Assembly (NCBI GenBank): GCA_963920705.1
Contig: OY987228.1
Location: forward strand, 18,112,565 to 18,176,564
Source: Odiellus spinosus
Lineage: Eukaryota > Arthropoda > Arachnida > Opiliones > Phalangiidae
Direction: 5' to 3'
Length of the DNA stretch: 64,000 nucleotides
The translations under genes were made by a program, and so were the position numbers. The notes under the pieces were generated by a model. That model did no database searches and was not told where the DNA came from. It worked only from the letters and a program-made list of their open reading frames with translations. This document shows, one piece after another, positions 1 to 11,800 of this stretch (its first letter is position 1; each line of letters opens with the position of its first letter).

Positions 1-9
1 ATCACGGAG
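1..9 (+). CDS. EPG5: Possible 3' end of an upstream EPG5 exon (partial)
   Basis: The first nine bases read Ile-Thr-Glu in the frame that joins in phase 0 to the next EPG5 exon at 188, and are followed by a GT (GAG|GTTTGT). The donor is weak and only three codons are visible, so this may equally be intron sequence. Confidence 0.3.
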
Positions 10-187
10 GTTTGTTAAGTACTTGAACTCTGCACGATTGGTTTTTAAAGCAGATGCATGTATTTTATTTATTTTAACACCTGTAGAATAGATTCCATTT
101 TATTTTAAAAGTTAATCAAACCTTATTTTTCCTGATAAATAAAATACGACACTAAAAAATAAATAAAATGAGAAAATGTATTTTCAG

Positions 188-3100
188 AATCCACCTACTC
201 CAAACACGGGAGTGGTTTCTTCTATATTTTCCGCTATGACGTGGAGTGGATCATTAGCAGAGTGGCCTTCTTTGATTCCCAGCAGCACTTTACCCTCTTT
301 TCCTTGGTTATTTTGGTTCATATTGTCAGCCGAGACTTTCCATTCGCAAATGGATCTTCTTTGGAAAAACACCTTGAAAGAACTATCGAACGATTACAAC
401 TTAACACCCGATGTTGCCTTAAAGGTAAATTAATTAACTAATTTTGTTAAAACCCGTAATAATTATTGTAACACTCCAAATTGTTAAAGAAATCGGCTTC
501 ATCCATGAAATTGATGTGTCCTAAATTAGAAACCTTACCAATTTATCGATGGGCACGTAATTCAATGGAAACGGACGTAAATCATCCAAGTTTGCCCTTA
601 TTGTGGCAAAGATTTTTTAGTTTATACTTTCAAAGAACTGAAAGTTTAGGGTAGGTTCATGTTCAGTTTTTAGATACGATTTTAATCTAACACTATATTT
701 TCTTTACTATAGAAACCAGCAAAGGGGGAGCGTAGGGTTTAAGTTTTTTGATGGAGACTACTATTTACCGCTTGTAAAAAAGATGAAAAAACGACTAATT
801 GAATCAGTTGATAAATTCTCCGAACTTTATCAAGAAAATTTAATGGAAATAGTAAAGATTGAGAATGACAATGAAGGTACGATAACAATTTTTAAGAACT
901 TAAAGCAACTGTAAATCCCCTGGCTTAGCCCCCCTCCCTAGAATTTTTGTAAAAGTACCATGCCAGACCCTTATCCGTATTCCGTAAACCTTTGATTGAG
1001 TCATTTGTTTTCTGTAAAAGGTTTAAAACCAAATTTTATTTGAGGAGGCAGGTTTTTTGGAGGGGGTGCCCCACCTACTACGAGCCAGTACCACTTATTC
1101 TTGTCATTTACATCACACCCCCTAGGGGATAAAAAATTAAGCTACTATGACGACGAGTTTGACGTCATTCCTGTCGGCGGTGTGAAATCAGTGATGAACG
1201 TGATAAAAACAATTTAAGGTATTTACAGTACCTTTAATTTATCTTTTTAGATGATTTTGATGAAGTCGAAAAACAGAAGCGTTGTTCTTCATTGCTAAAA
1301 GATAAAGATTTATATAACAAGTTGACTAGGTAATTATTGACAGAAATGTTATTGAATGTCAGTTTATTGCTTTGCAGCTTTATGGAACTTACGATACTTT
1401 TTTATTGTAATTAGGATATATCGAGCCTTTAGTCTTTGGATTGGTGAACCTAGATTACACGATATGAACTTAAATCTTTCAGTCTTACCTCCTCAGTATT
1501 GTTCGGATAGGTTGAATGATATAATACAATTTCAGAAGAATCCTTGGTTAGATTTGTTAGACATAGAAGCCATAAAAAAAGAAATCTGTGATATTGAGAC
1601 ATTTTGGTATTCGAGAAGAAGAGTCATAGTTGTTTCTCTTCGCTACGGAGACAAAGAAGAAACACGACGTAAGAAACATTACATCAAACTTTCTATTGTA
1701 AAGAGGAATTTCTAAAAAAATATTTATTCACTAGCGGAGAAACGTATATTGGCTCGTCTTCAGACGTACGAAGAATCAGTTCCTCCTCCTCAACTTCAAA
1801 CGTTACAACCCGTTGTTCTCGAAGCTTCTCTAGAAATAGTGAATAACAGAACGCTATTTTTAGAATCGGCTCAAAGTGGTTGCAGAACCATCTGCGAACA
1901 AGCTTGGTATGGATTATAGTTAACAATTGAAAATTAGTGCTAGTTTTGCAAAATAACTTTTTATTTAATCCTCAGTGCCTTCTCGAATCGTCTTTCTAAA
2001 CACACAGCCCTGGATACGGAATACCTTGATCTTTTACGTTTATTATACACTAATATTAATGCCCAGAAAGTAAAGCACATTTATTGTCACAAAAATAAAT
2101 CTGAAGGTTGTCAAGGTCCAGCGCCAATATGTTTGAAAGTAAGCTAGGCTAATTTATTAAATTTGAAGTCTATTTACCAGTTTGCATTGATTTTTCAAGT
2201 TCAAAGAAGCGCACATGTCACAAACGACCAATAATGACTTAGAAGTAAATAGAATGAGCTACAACAAACTCATAAATGAATCTATTGAACCCCCGCCAAG
2301 GAATGTGTGTTGCGCCGTTGTTTATGTTGAAAATTGCGTTACGTAAGTCATAAAACATACTTTTCACTATTAGCTGGAATTTACGTAGTCCTCTATAGGG
2401 TTCTAGTCAAAGCATATAGGCAACATGGACTCGAACAAGCAGCGTCCAAAAATCGGCTTCGAGAGATGGGATTGACCCTTTTTCATCACTTGATGAGTCT
2501 AGTTGGGGAAGCGACCAATTGTTATCCACCAACCAGACAATTTTTATCCTCGTCTTTGGAAGTTTTGGGTCAGGAGTTTGTTTACGGGCAAGAAGATCAA
2601 TGCTTGCCCTTAATTAAAGCGGTCGTAAGCAGACCGTGGCTAGCTGGGCTTGTTGCTCCACTCTTTAGCCCATCTAAAGTATCTGCCGAAACCTACATCC
2701 AGCTCTATCAATATTTAGTCAAAGAATTAACACCTGAGAGTGGCCATACTGTTTTTGTTCTTCTTAGCAAAGTAATAATTTCAATTTTCGAACTTTAGAA
2801 GGAAGGAATCTTGACAAGTGATTTTTGCATTGATATTGTGTGGTTAAAATGGCCCTAGTTTGCTAGTAAAAAAATTTAAATGCTCTATAGCGAGCGAGGG
2901 CAAGAGCAATTAGGTTTTCAACTAGATTCGTAGCACTCTTGAGAGGAATTGGCCACGTGTATAATATTTGTTTATAATTTTTTTACTAGTGAATTACACT
3001 GGAGCACACTCAGTGCTCTGAATCTAGCTGAAAACCTAAATGTTATTGCTCTTGCCCCTCGCATCGAGCAGTGTCTCAAAAAAGACAGCAAAAAAAAAAG

Positions 3101-6100
3101 TTGACTTTCCCAGTGAAATATAAAAAAGTTGATCTTTACTTGCTTTTGAGTACCCAGTGGAATGTGCTATTAGGCTTTATTTCCACACTAAGGAATCAAT
3201 GAAAAAATCAATTGTTTTAGGTCTTCATTCGCCCTTTAAAGGAACACAAGCTAGTTAGAAAAATGTCACTTTAATAAAGTACCTTCTATAATAGTTCTAT
3301 CCTAGCTCGTGTCCCTTAAAGCTTCAGTTGTATTAAGTTTCCACATCTTTCAGTTTGATTTATCTGGATGGTTGAAGTCAAACTCTACGACTGTTTTCGA
3401 ACGCAGCACTTTGCTTCAGTCCATTGAAAAAGCTTTAACAGTATTAGGCAAAACACCGGAAGCTAACTTGTTAATGGTTTTTGATGTAAATGATTCTTAA
3501 GTTACCAAGTAGAATTCCGTATATGTTGTATATATTTTTTTTTTAATTTTTCATTCTAGGTGTATAGAAATCATCTAAAACTTTTACTCGAACATAAGTT
3601 TCCTGAAATGTATGGTCATTATCTAAAACTTATTGTAAAAGGAACTAACGAGCAATGGCTTAGCGTTGTAATTTGGGGAGATTTTTTTAAAAGTCTCGGT
3701 GCTCACCCAACTCCGACATCCTTTGAACGTGAAGTAACGAAGGAATGGTTATTTACATATTCAACATCAGTATTTGCACTAACTCAAGAACAGGTAGACA
3801 AATGGCTAATAAATTAATTTGTTCCTTGAACTCAAGTTTTTTTTTTTTTTTTTTTTTTTTTACAGCTGGAAGAAACTATGGAAATTTTAACCTCCTTCTT
3901 TAAGAAAGCCAGAGATGAACATAAAACACAGTTGTTACGAAACTTCAATTACTATTTGGAAAGTCTTTCCTTATTTATGGGAATTATTTCCCATTGTTTT
4001 ACATACTCGGCCATTTCCAGTGCCAACTCTAATACTAAAGGTAAATATATTTATATATACAGATAGATAATCATTATTTTTGTCCTTTGTTTTAACCCAC
4101 TATTGAATAAATCATTTTTAGCTTTAGAAAACAAATGCGATTTGGTTTGGGATCGAATTCGAAATTTGTTCAGATGGTGTATTGAACCCTTGAAAAGTCC
4201 GACAATTCTAGCCTGGGAAATCTACGGTTGTCGCTCCTCCTTAATTGTGGATATATTCATAAACTGTCTTAGTTTTCTTCATAACTCATTAGGAGGTAAT
4301 TTAATTTCTCAAAGTATATACAATATGTCCTTTCTTTTTGTCTAAATTATACATTTTTTATCGTATTTTAGAAGCTGGCAATAAGTTATTAACCAAATTA
4401 CTAAAACATTATGACAGCGTTTATTGCGAAGTTTTTTCCAAAGATAATAAAGACAGTTACGTAATTGGATCTTTTCAAAATGGTCTGGAATGTTTAGAAT
4501 GGGAAAAATTTGTACCAAACTTGACTGATTTGAAAATTCTTAATGATGTAAGTAAATTTTTACAGTAAAACCTTGTTGTAACAAAATTCTGGGGAGAAAA
4601 ACTATATGCTTTGGTTTTGCACCTGAAGAAGTATTTCTTCAAGGTCATTGGTTATAATTACACAGTTCATTTTGTAACCTTTTCTTTATAACCAAAGTTA
4701 ATCTGCTAAATAAGTACCCAATTTAGTCTGCTAAAAATAGGCTTATATCTTACTGGATATAACAAAATGTTGTTATAAGGCATATTTCGCTAACCAGAGT
4801 TCGTCCACTAGGCCTAAAATTCCGTCATCTTAAAAAAAGTCACTACTTCTGTACTGTTTAAATTTACTGTAGTTTATAATCAAAGTTCGCCTGCTAAAAT
4901 TAGGCCTATGTCTAACTGAATATAACAAAATGTTTAGTTTTATGTTATATTGTCGTAAAATAATACCTAAATTTACAGTTATCAAAGAGACCTGATCCTA
5001 CTGACAGCTTTCTTGTAAGAATTTTTCCGAGAATAAGATGGGAAGTTGGTATGGAAATAGTGTTTGCTTCGTTAAATTTGGAAGAAGTCACGAATTACAT
5101 TTTCCTCTGGGCTTTGATTGCTGTTAACTTGCGAAGGGAAAATGATACGGAAGTATGCGTTCACCGAAATGCAATTGCACCTTTGTTGGAGAAGATGGAA
5201 ACTTTAGCACCGTGGCATATTATATCGCCTCAAGAGCTGAAAAACCTTCTGGATGTTACTAAAAGACGATGTGATCCTAAGGAGTTCGTGTTTCAAGAAA
5301 AACCTGATGAGCTGGAAACTTTCTTACCAAAGTAATGACATTTATTTAATCATTCAACACCCAACTACTCTTACCACTATTAATATCAGAAGCAAATTAC
5401 TAGAAGTGAACATTTTATTAGGTCTTGATTAATTAATGGGCAGTTAGCCTTATTGCTTTTTTCTTGGGTTGATCAATTATTTCTATAAGTAAAAAAAATT
5501 CGAAGCATTTTCGGCTTAACAATGGATTTCTATTTTAATGAAGTGAGTTACAGACCAATCAGAGGCTAGGGCCTATCCCGCTATGTTCTAGAATAGAGAT
5601 TTGTTTTAGATAGTAAGTTTCGCGATATAGGGGAAGTTTTAGAGATCCATCTATTGTATTAACTAGGCATTTCAGCCAGTTTAGTATAACAAATTTGGCA
5701 AAAAGCTAATGAATAAATGACCATATTTGCGCTAAATTAAAGTTGAAAACCACTTAGAAAAAATTCTCGCAAATATTGGGTTCTCTATTTCTATATGAAA
5801 TTCAAATTAACACTCACTGTCATACAATACAAATGCTCATTGGCCTGTCGTTTACTACATCGAAATTCAAACGCATGTATCGGTTTGGCCCACTTTTCCA
5901 TTAATCGGTTACAGGATATATAACTTAAAAAACCTTTTCTGATAGAAATTTTTCTTACATAATTGTGAAAAAATTCAAGAGACATATTTTTAAAATAAGG
6001 AAACAGAAAAAAAAATACTTTTATTTAAGCTAATTATATACCCTTTAAAGATTCGCGTCTTCTAATCATTAGCTTTAGCATTAGTGTTAACTGTTAATTT

Positions 6101-8714
6101 TAATCAGGTCTAAAAAATTTCACAGATGGTTCTCATTGGGAAGGTGGCTCATTATTTGTAGCCGATGTGGAGGGGTTGCTCATTTCTGAAACTATTTTAC
6201 ATCTATTTCTCTTTTCATGGGCATTGATACATTTAACCATGATATAACTCATTCCGCAGGATAAACCCAAAAACACTAGGATTGTTACAAAAATGACTAT
6301 AACGTTTTGCGTATGTTCCAAAGTAGATTTGGTGTCCCCAATTATGCACTCTTTTTCTGTTATTTGAGAAATGTTCAAAAGTTCTGCGCAAATTTTGTAT
6401 CTCGTGTTAGGGGACAAATATTTTAACTGAAGCTTGGCTCTATTTTTTATAGTATTTATTATAATTGTCTTAGACTTGGAGGGTTCTTGTTCTGTATTAT
6501 CACTTTCTTCATCGTAGCTTGGATTGTAGGTAACTTTTGCCACAGTTTTGACTGGTTTACTCACAATTATGAATATTTTGGAGTTGGTTGAATGTGTCAT
6601 TTCAAGGAGCAAAATCGTTTGGTTGAAACTCTGTATTGGGTGCAGTAGTTAAGCTACGTTCACCCTAGAGACTTTGAAACCGTTTCGAATATTCAAATGG
6701 ATTTTTTTCAAGCAAATAATAAAGTTTTTTCAAAAAGCCAAAATGGTTAAAAACGATTTCAATGTCTCTAGTGTGAACATACGTGGTTTTAGTGTGTCAC
6801 AATTATATTGGTCCTTGTAAATTTACCTGTGGAATGCTAAATCCAACCCATAAGCTGAGAATTAGCACTTTTTGGAACTTATGGACATTCATTGCTTTTT
6901 AGTTTATCCGTGATCCTTTTTGTCTAGCAACTTCTTAGAATGAAAGACCAAACTGGCTATCCACGGACCCATGTCCGTGTTAGAAAAGTTTCTATGGCAA
7001 CTGTTTTCCCTATGTGATATTTTTGACGAGTATAATGACATGTTTTACAACTATACTAGTAAATATCTCTCCTTTTCCTATTGGAAATCAATACTATCTA
7101 CTCAATTTATTAATGATTTTCCGGGAACATTTTTCGGCCCAGTTTAAAGACTATTCATTTACGTATTATTTCTTATACAGATTTTTACGTCACTTATGCG
7201 GACTCTCTCCTCCCCCATCATATTCTCAAACGTCGGTTACCAAGGAATGGAAAGCTCCATTTCTAATCAAGGATACGCATGGGCAAGAAAAAAGATGTCT
7301 TTACACCGCCTTCCATACGAGTCTTCTCATGAATGCTGCTACTCTTAAGAAAGGAAGTTTTCTCTCATCCAGTTCTGACAAATTCAAACTTCAAATTCGA
7401 TTCTTACTGACCACTTTGGAGTCCGCCGTTACTACGGATGAGCCAGCTGTTCAATTTAACAATGCAACAAGTTTAATGATAGAGTTTCTCGGAGCTCTCG
7501 GAACATCCTCGCCGGCTCCTTTTCAAGAATTAGTCCTTGGAGAATTAGTTTCCTGGTGGAAGACTTATTCCGGAAGTCTATTGCTTCTTCCCTGCATTTT
7601 AGCAGCCTGTAAGACCTTGCCATTTGTTAGGCACGTGGTAATCTTGGCTGAAGCTGGATTTACGGTGTTGTGCAACTCAGGTAAGTAAATCCTAAGATTT
7701 TTTCGACACTAGTAAAATGACTGAAGCGAGTACTCGCCCAGCCCTAGATCTTAGGAAAGAGTTTAATAGTATTGATTAGTTTCAGATTTATCTACACCTT
7801 ATGGCTGCTGGAGTCACATTATTCCAATTCTAGAAATCCCTTTCTCCAGGCAGGAGGAGTTCTTAAATGCGTGCGTGGATAACTGCGCACATTTTTGTCA
7901 AACAGCGTACATGATGAGGATTTTACCCTCATGCCAAAGTTTGGCCGAAGAATTAGCTTTTTTGCAAAAAGCTTTAGATTGGTCTTGCAAAATCAAACCA
8001 GAGTAAGTTAAAGGCTTAAAGCCTCTTGTATGCGTATTAGGTTTCTAAAAGTCTAATATAATGCTTTTTAAATACAAATAGGGAAAAATTTGAGCCAAAA
8101 GTACTTTTAATTTGGGATAAAATATTGGAGCTAAGTGTTCGCCAATTGGATTTTGGTGGAGATTCTAAAGTAAAATTGAGAATGAATTCATGCCATGGTA
8201 ACCCAATTTTTAACTCTTCTTTTTTTATTAGGCCACTGAAAGAGTTCTCAGTAACTTCACAGCCACTTTATTGACATTCGGCGAAGATAAAGTCTCAATG
8301 GGGCTACTAGGAGCTATTGGTTTTGGTAAAAGATCTCCGTATTCAATTAGAATGCGATTTATGTGTCGCGTATTGGCCACATTCGTAGCTCTTCAAATTC
8401 CAACTAATGGTGATATCAGATTACGTTCAAACGCGCCTGGACACGTACGGACTTTGCAAGAAGGTAGAGGTAGACCGTCTCAATTAGCCCAACAAGCCAT
8501 TGGTAGATTAGAAAATTTGAAAAGTAACAAACAGTACGCGTCACTTATTGACGCAACTGAATACTGCTGGAAATTTGTCATGGATCCAAACTATTCCTTA
8601 CGAGATGGGCAAAGTTTGGTTAAAGAATTAGGCAACCTCTTTTTTCCAACAACAAAATACCTCTGTATACTAAATCTAAAACAAACCTTAACTCCTAATT
8701 ACATCGACGCTTAA
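188..8714 (+). CDS. EPG5: EPG5 homologue (ectopic P-granules autophagy protein 5), C-terminal part, 21 exons, 5' incomplete
   Basis: EPG5 is a large metazoan tethering factor for fusion of autophagosomes with late endosomes/lysosomes. Exons by eye: 188-424, 490-650, 713-876, 1251-1329, 1415-1668, 1735-1906, 1976-2138, 2200-2342, 2399-2771, 3354-3485, 3560-3793, 3866-4040, 4122-4295, 4372-4547, 4979-5331, 5390-5421, 6984-7029, 7181-7680, 7786-8002, 8082-8169, 8232-8714. All junctions are GT-AG and all phases match, giving 1451 codons plus a stop. Family-like segments, from memory of the family: NPPTPNTG, LPIYRWAR, a KFFDGDYY block, PPTRQFLSSSLEVLGQ, VFVLLSK-FDLSGWL and SNKQY near the C terminus. 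The protein is mostly helical with no recognisable catalytic motif, as expected. Least certain are the 32-nt and 46-nt microexons (5390-5421, 6984-7029) and the 1668/1735 junction. The family is about 2,500 residues, so roughly the first 1,100 are upstream of the window. Introns carry MITEs and an antisense gene. Confidence 0.9.
2881..3070. repeat. Foldback MITE in an EPG5 intron
   Basis: Two arms of about 60 bases (2881-2939 and 3011-3070) are inverted copies of each other. Both contain the block GGGCAAGAGCAAT and the block AGGTTTTCARCTAGATTC in the same order on opposite strands. The loop is about 70 bases. There is no coding capacity. It lies wholly inside the 2772-3353 intron. I could not fix a target-site duplication. 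Confidence 0.75.
3240..3315. mobile_element. Tiny TTAA-flanked MITE (76 bp) in an EPG5 intron
   Basis: The element is flanked by TTAA on both sides (3236-3239 and 3316-3319). Its ends are imperfect inverted repeats: AGGAACACAAGCTAG on the left, and GGGACACGAGCTAG when the right end is read in reverse complement. TTAA duplication plus AGG-type termini match the T2/Kolobok pattern seen elsewhere in this window. It is far too short to code. Confidence 0.65.
4685..4940. repeat. Diverged internal repeats in an EPG5 intron
   Basis: A segment of about 65 bases near 4685-4778 recurs in diverged form at 4874-4937. Shared blocks are 'ataaycaaagtt', 'ctgctaaaa-taggc' and 'atataacaaaatgtt'. A third, weaker relative lies at about 4793-4830. 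This explains the unusually long intron 4548-4978. It is probably a degraded transposon; no terminal repeats were fixed. Confidence 0.5.
5681..5985 (-). CDS. Possible two-exon orphan gene nested antisense in EPG5 (72 aa)
   Basis: Reading leftward, an ATG at 5985 opens 56 codons ending at a strong donor (ACA|GTGAGTG, exon 5818-5985). A phase-compatible acceptor (TTTAATTTAG) at 5732-5733 leads to 16 more codons and a TAA (exon 5681-5731). The peptide is basic and rich in aromatic residues, with three cysteines in exon 1, and shows no clear signal peptide or TM segment. I do not recognise the family. Support is the donor quality and an exon-like composition inside an otherwise AT-rich intron; it could be a chance ORF. 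Confidence 0.33.
6133..6892 (-). CDS. Small type I membrane protein with an FN3-like domain, nested antisense in an EPG5 intron
   Basis: Exon 1 (6827-6892) encodes 22 residues, beginning MNVHKFQKVLILSLWVGF: an ATG plus hydrophobic core typical of a signal peptide. It ends CAG|GTAAAT in phase 0. Exon 2 (6133-6630) starts after a CAG acceptor in phase 0 and gives 165 more residues and a stop, 187 in all. Exon 2 has an extracellular segment resembling the end of a fibronectin type III domain (LSPNTRYKICAELL, then a second Cys), a TM helix (NVIVIFVTILVFLGLSCGM and following) and a short basic, then Ser/Thr/Asn-rich tail. The single domain and FN3-TM arrangement suggest an adhesion or receptor-like protein. 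No family name is assigned. The whole gene sits in EPG5 intron 5422-6983 on the other strand. Confidence 0.7.
6657..6779. mobile_element. TA-flanked MITE (123 bp) inside the intron of the FN3/TM gene
   Basis: Inverted terminal repeats of about 29 bases: left end CGTTCACCCTAGAGAC and onward; right end, reverse complemented, TGTTCACACTAGAGAC and onward. It is flanked by TA on both sides (6655-6656 and 6780-6781), as for mariner-type elements. It makes up most of the 196-nt intron 6631-6826, which would be about 70 nt without it. A similar terminus (cgttcacactagacattt) appears alone near 44209. Confidence 0.75.
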
Positions 8715-8785
8715 AAATGTTTAATATAATTTTAATAATGGCGAGAAAGAATAACAATTATAATAATAATTGTAATATTTACAAT

Positions 8786-8808
8786 ATTAAACGGTGATTT
8801 TTTTTAAT
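8786..8808. terminator. Overlapping poly(A) signals of convergent EPG5 and OS9
   Basis: ATTAAA on the + strand at 8786-8791 lies 72 bases after the EPG5 stop. ATTAAA on the minus strand (8808-8803) lies 55 bases after the OS9 stop. The two stop codons are only about 150 bases apart, so cleavage sites 10-30 bases past each signal would make the two transcripts overlap slightly at their 3' ends. Signal assignment is by motif only. Confidence 0.5.
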
Positions 8809-8862
8809 TTACTGTATTTGACGGTGCATTTTATGCGGAGAATTTTGTTTGAAGGTCATATC

Positions 8863-11800
8863 TCACAAATTAAGCTCTTCATTTACATCAAGGTTAGGTA
8901 AAACATCTTCGTTCCATTTAAAATGATAATTTTGTTCCATTTTCCTTTGCCTATCCATTTCGCGTTTAGCTTCCCTGTTTCTTGCCTATAAAAAAGAGAG
9001 GTTTGTTAAAGTGTTACTAGACTATAGAAACAAGTTATTTTTAATCGATTTAGACTGATAAAATATGCTTTAAAAACATTACTAAAACTTGCAATAAAGG
9101 TTAATTTACTGTAAATTAACGCAAAATCTTTGGTAAGGTTTTTAAGCATATTTTAAGTCTAAAAGGATTATCAATCATGTATCCCCTTTCAATCTTTTCA
9201 AAGGAATATTTTGTGAAAACTCTTACTAATAGGCTTATAATCATGCTTTGAAATTGCCTCGTTTCTTCATCAGAAAAAACGTGAAAATCTTTCCCCTCTT
9301 CATCATCGTAATAACCGGCTGTTATTATTTTGACTTCGATATGACGCCCTGCAAGTAATTCAGAAAATTAGAGAATTGATTATTGTGTATTATGGATATG
9401 TATAACCATTCGTGCTTAGCCCAGCTTCTTCTAGTTTCTCTTTAACAGCGTCTTCTAATTTTTGCTTTTGATTAACATCCAGATCTTTTTGTCTAAACCA
9501 TTGAACTTTATTATCAGATTCTTTGGCTCCCGTGTTGATTCTTCTTATTCGGACCTGAACCTTTTCTTCCTCTTGAGGAGTGGAAGAAGATTTCTCCCCC
9601 GATGTTGATTCTAATGAAGATTAAACACCCTTTTGGTAACTATATTTCTAAATTCTATAAGGCTGTAAATTTCTTATCTACCAGTTAGTGTCGTTAAAGA
9701 TTCGGAATAATATTCTTCCTTTTCATCTTCTTCTATTAAAGAATCAGATTGTGACTCTTTCTTTGAATTATCAATTTGGCCTGCAAATTTGCGGCTTACT
9801 TAAGCACCAGTCACCCAAGCTGTAGTTAATTAAAATTCACTCGTACCTTTTTCAATCAACGATTTGGCCGATTCCAGGTTATCCAATCTCTCTTTTTCCC
9901 CATCTTTGACTATTACATATAATTATGTTAATTGGGAAACTAAGAATAATCGACTCTGGGGTCAACTTAAGTACCTTTTTTCGCAGCTACTAAGTTATAT
10001 CATTACTTTCTTTTCCAAATTCCTCTATAGCTAATATTAACTGTATTTCAATTGTCTGAGAAAAATCTTGATTGATAGTAAACAAATTATGATATTCCTT
10101 CAATTTATGAATGTCTTCTACACCACAAATGGTAATAAAGAAATCTAGCGAGTAATGCCATAATTGAAGCTTATTTATATATACTACAGTAAACTAATTA
10201 TTAAAAGATGCTAAGGGTTCATTTTGGATCTACTTAGAAGCTGAGATAAAAGGTACTAAAGTTATTTGACCCCGTAGATGATTATTCATACTGTATCTTA
10301 CACTTCTTTTTTAAAGCCTTATTCGCCAATTTAATTTTTTCGAGTCTGTCAGTGGCTGTAGTCATTTCAGTTTCCGCTTGCGCCATGTTGTCTATCAAAC
10401 TAAATAGGGTGGAGACCATTTCTTGAACCGTAACTTCCTTCTTCTTCTGATTAATATTTTGTAATAATTCTCTGGCTTTTTTGATCGTTTCAAGTTGACT
10501 AGACACCGTTTCTTGTAGTTTGGCTTCTTCTTTGACTAGTTTATCGGATATGTCGCTCGAAGCCGTCTCTAATTCGACTAGCTTAGATTTTTCTTTCAAT
10601 AATTTCTCTAACATCTCGTTCGACATTAATTCGAGTTCTATAAATTGAACAAGACCAATTGTTTACTGAAATAGTTTTGTGTCAATAGTTATTTACCATT
10701 AATGCTCTCTAATTCATCATCATCATCATTTAAATCTTCGTTCACCAGTTTGACACCCTCATCAGCATCATCTGAGACTAGATTTTAAGTTTTACGTTTA
10801 ATTAAATAATTAAACTAATTAATTTTGAGCCAGTACCATCTTTAGTTTCATCCCCATTTTCTTTTTTATCATTGTACTCTTGAATTTTAGTTTTGAGTTC
10901 TTGAATCTTTTGCTGCTTTAATTCTTCAAGTTTTTGCTGTTGTACCGCAATCCATTCTTGTCTCTTCTTCTCGGCTCTTTCTTTTTCTTCTATAAAAATA
11001 TCATGGTTAATTTAAGTAATCAGATTTTGCTACAATTTCATTCGTACCATGGACCTTTTGTTGATACTTCTCAAAGCTTTCTTCCGCCAGAACTGGATTG
11101 CAAAGAATCATATGAGGTTTGACAGATGGCAAAGGTTTGAGGTGAGGGTGGGTGCAAACTTTTGCTGTATGAATAGTTACAATGTAGCGACAGGTTTCAG
11201 GCTCATCAACTCTGGCTATGTAATCACTGACGTCAGATTCGCAAAAAAACTAATCAATAATGAAGGCGTTATTCTACTTGCTAAGAACTATTTCAATAAT
11301 AGGTCACTTACTCTGACTTCTGAGCTTCTAAGAGTACCAGTTAAATCACATTTTGAGCCATTTACGTAATATTGACTAAAATATCGGTTTTGTTGCAGTT
11401 GACTATTGCCTTCCTGTTATAATGAAATCTAAATATTACACTAGATTCATTAAATAAGCTTATGAAAAATTACAGAATTAAGGTTTTTGTTTGAATTCAG
11501 ACTCTGATCAAATATTCCAAGGTTCAAAACTGGACCCGACATTTGACTCTCTAAAACAGAATTTAAAAAGAAGTTTATTAGGGCACTTGGGATGAAAGAT
11601 ATAACGCTTTAATTACCCTCGATGTGATATTGTCTAATGAATCGACCAAAACAAAATTCGTAAGTCCACCAATCTTTAGTCTGTAGATATAATTTAAACG
11701 CTAATTAGATTTGAGAAACTAGTAGTAAGATGTTCATGAGATACTTAACTTCAGGAGACAGGGCGCATTTAATAAGGGGCTTAAAAGCTCATTTACATCA

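Noticed and set aside
188..441. Alternative frame of the first EPG5 exon (starting near 241, reading a hydrophobic stretch)
   Set aside because: Its donor would leave phase 1 and bring a stop in the next exon. The frame reading NPPTPNTG joins in phase 0 to the LPIYRWAR exon and fits EPG5.
1693..1926. Minus-strand ORF of 77 codons
   Set aside because: It is the shadow of an EPG5 exon at 1735-1906, which reads in phase with its neighbours on the + strand.
11049..11369. Plus-strand ORF of 106 codons
   Set aside because: It is antisense to OS9 exons 5 and 6, which carry the conserved MRH residues.
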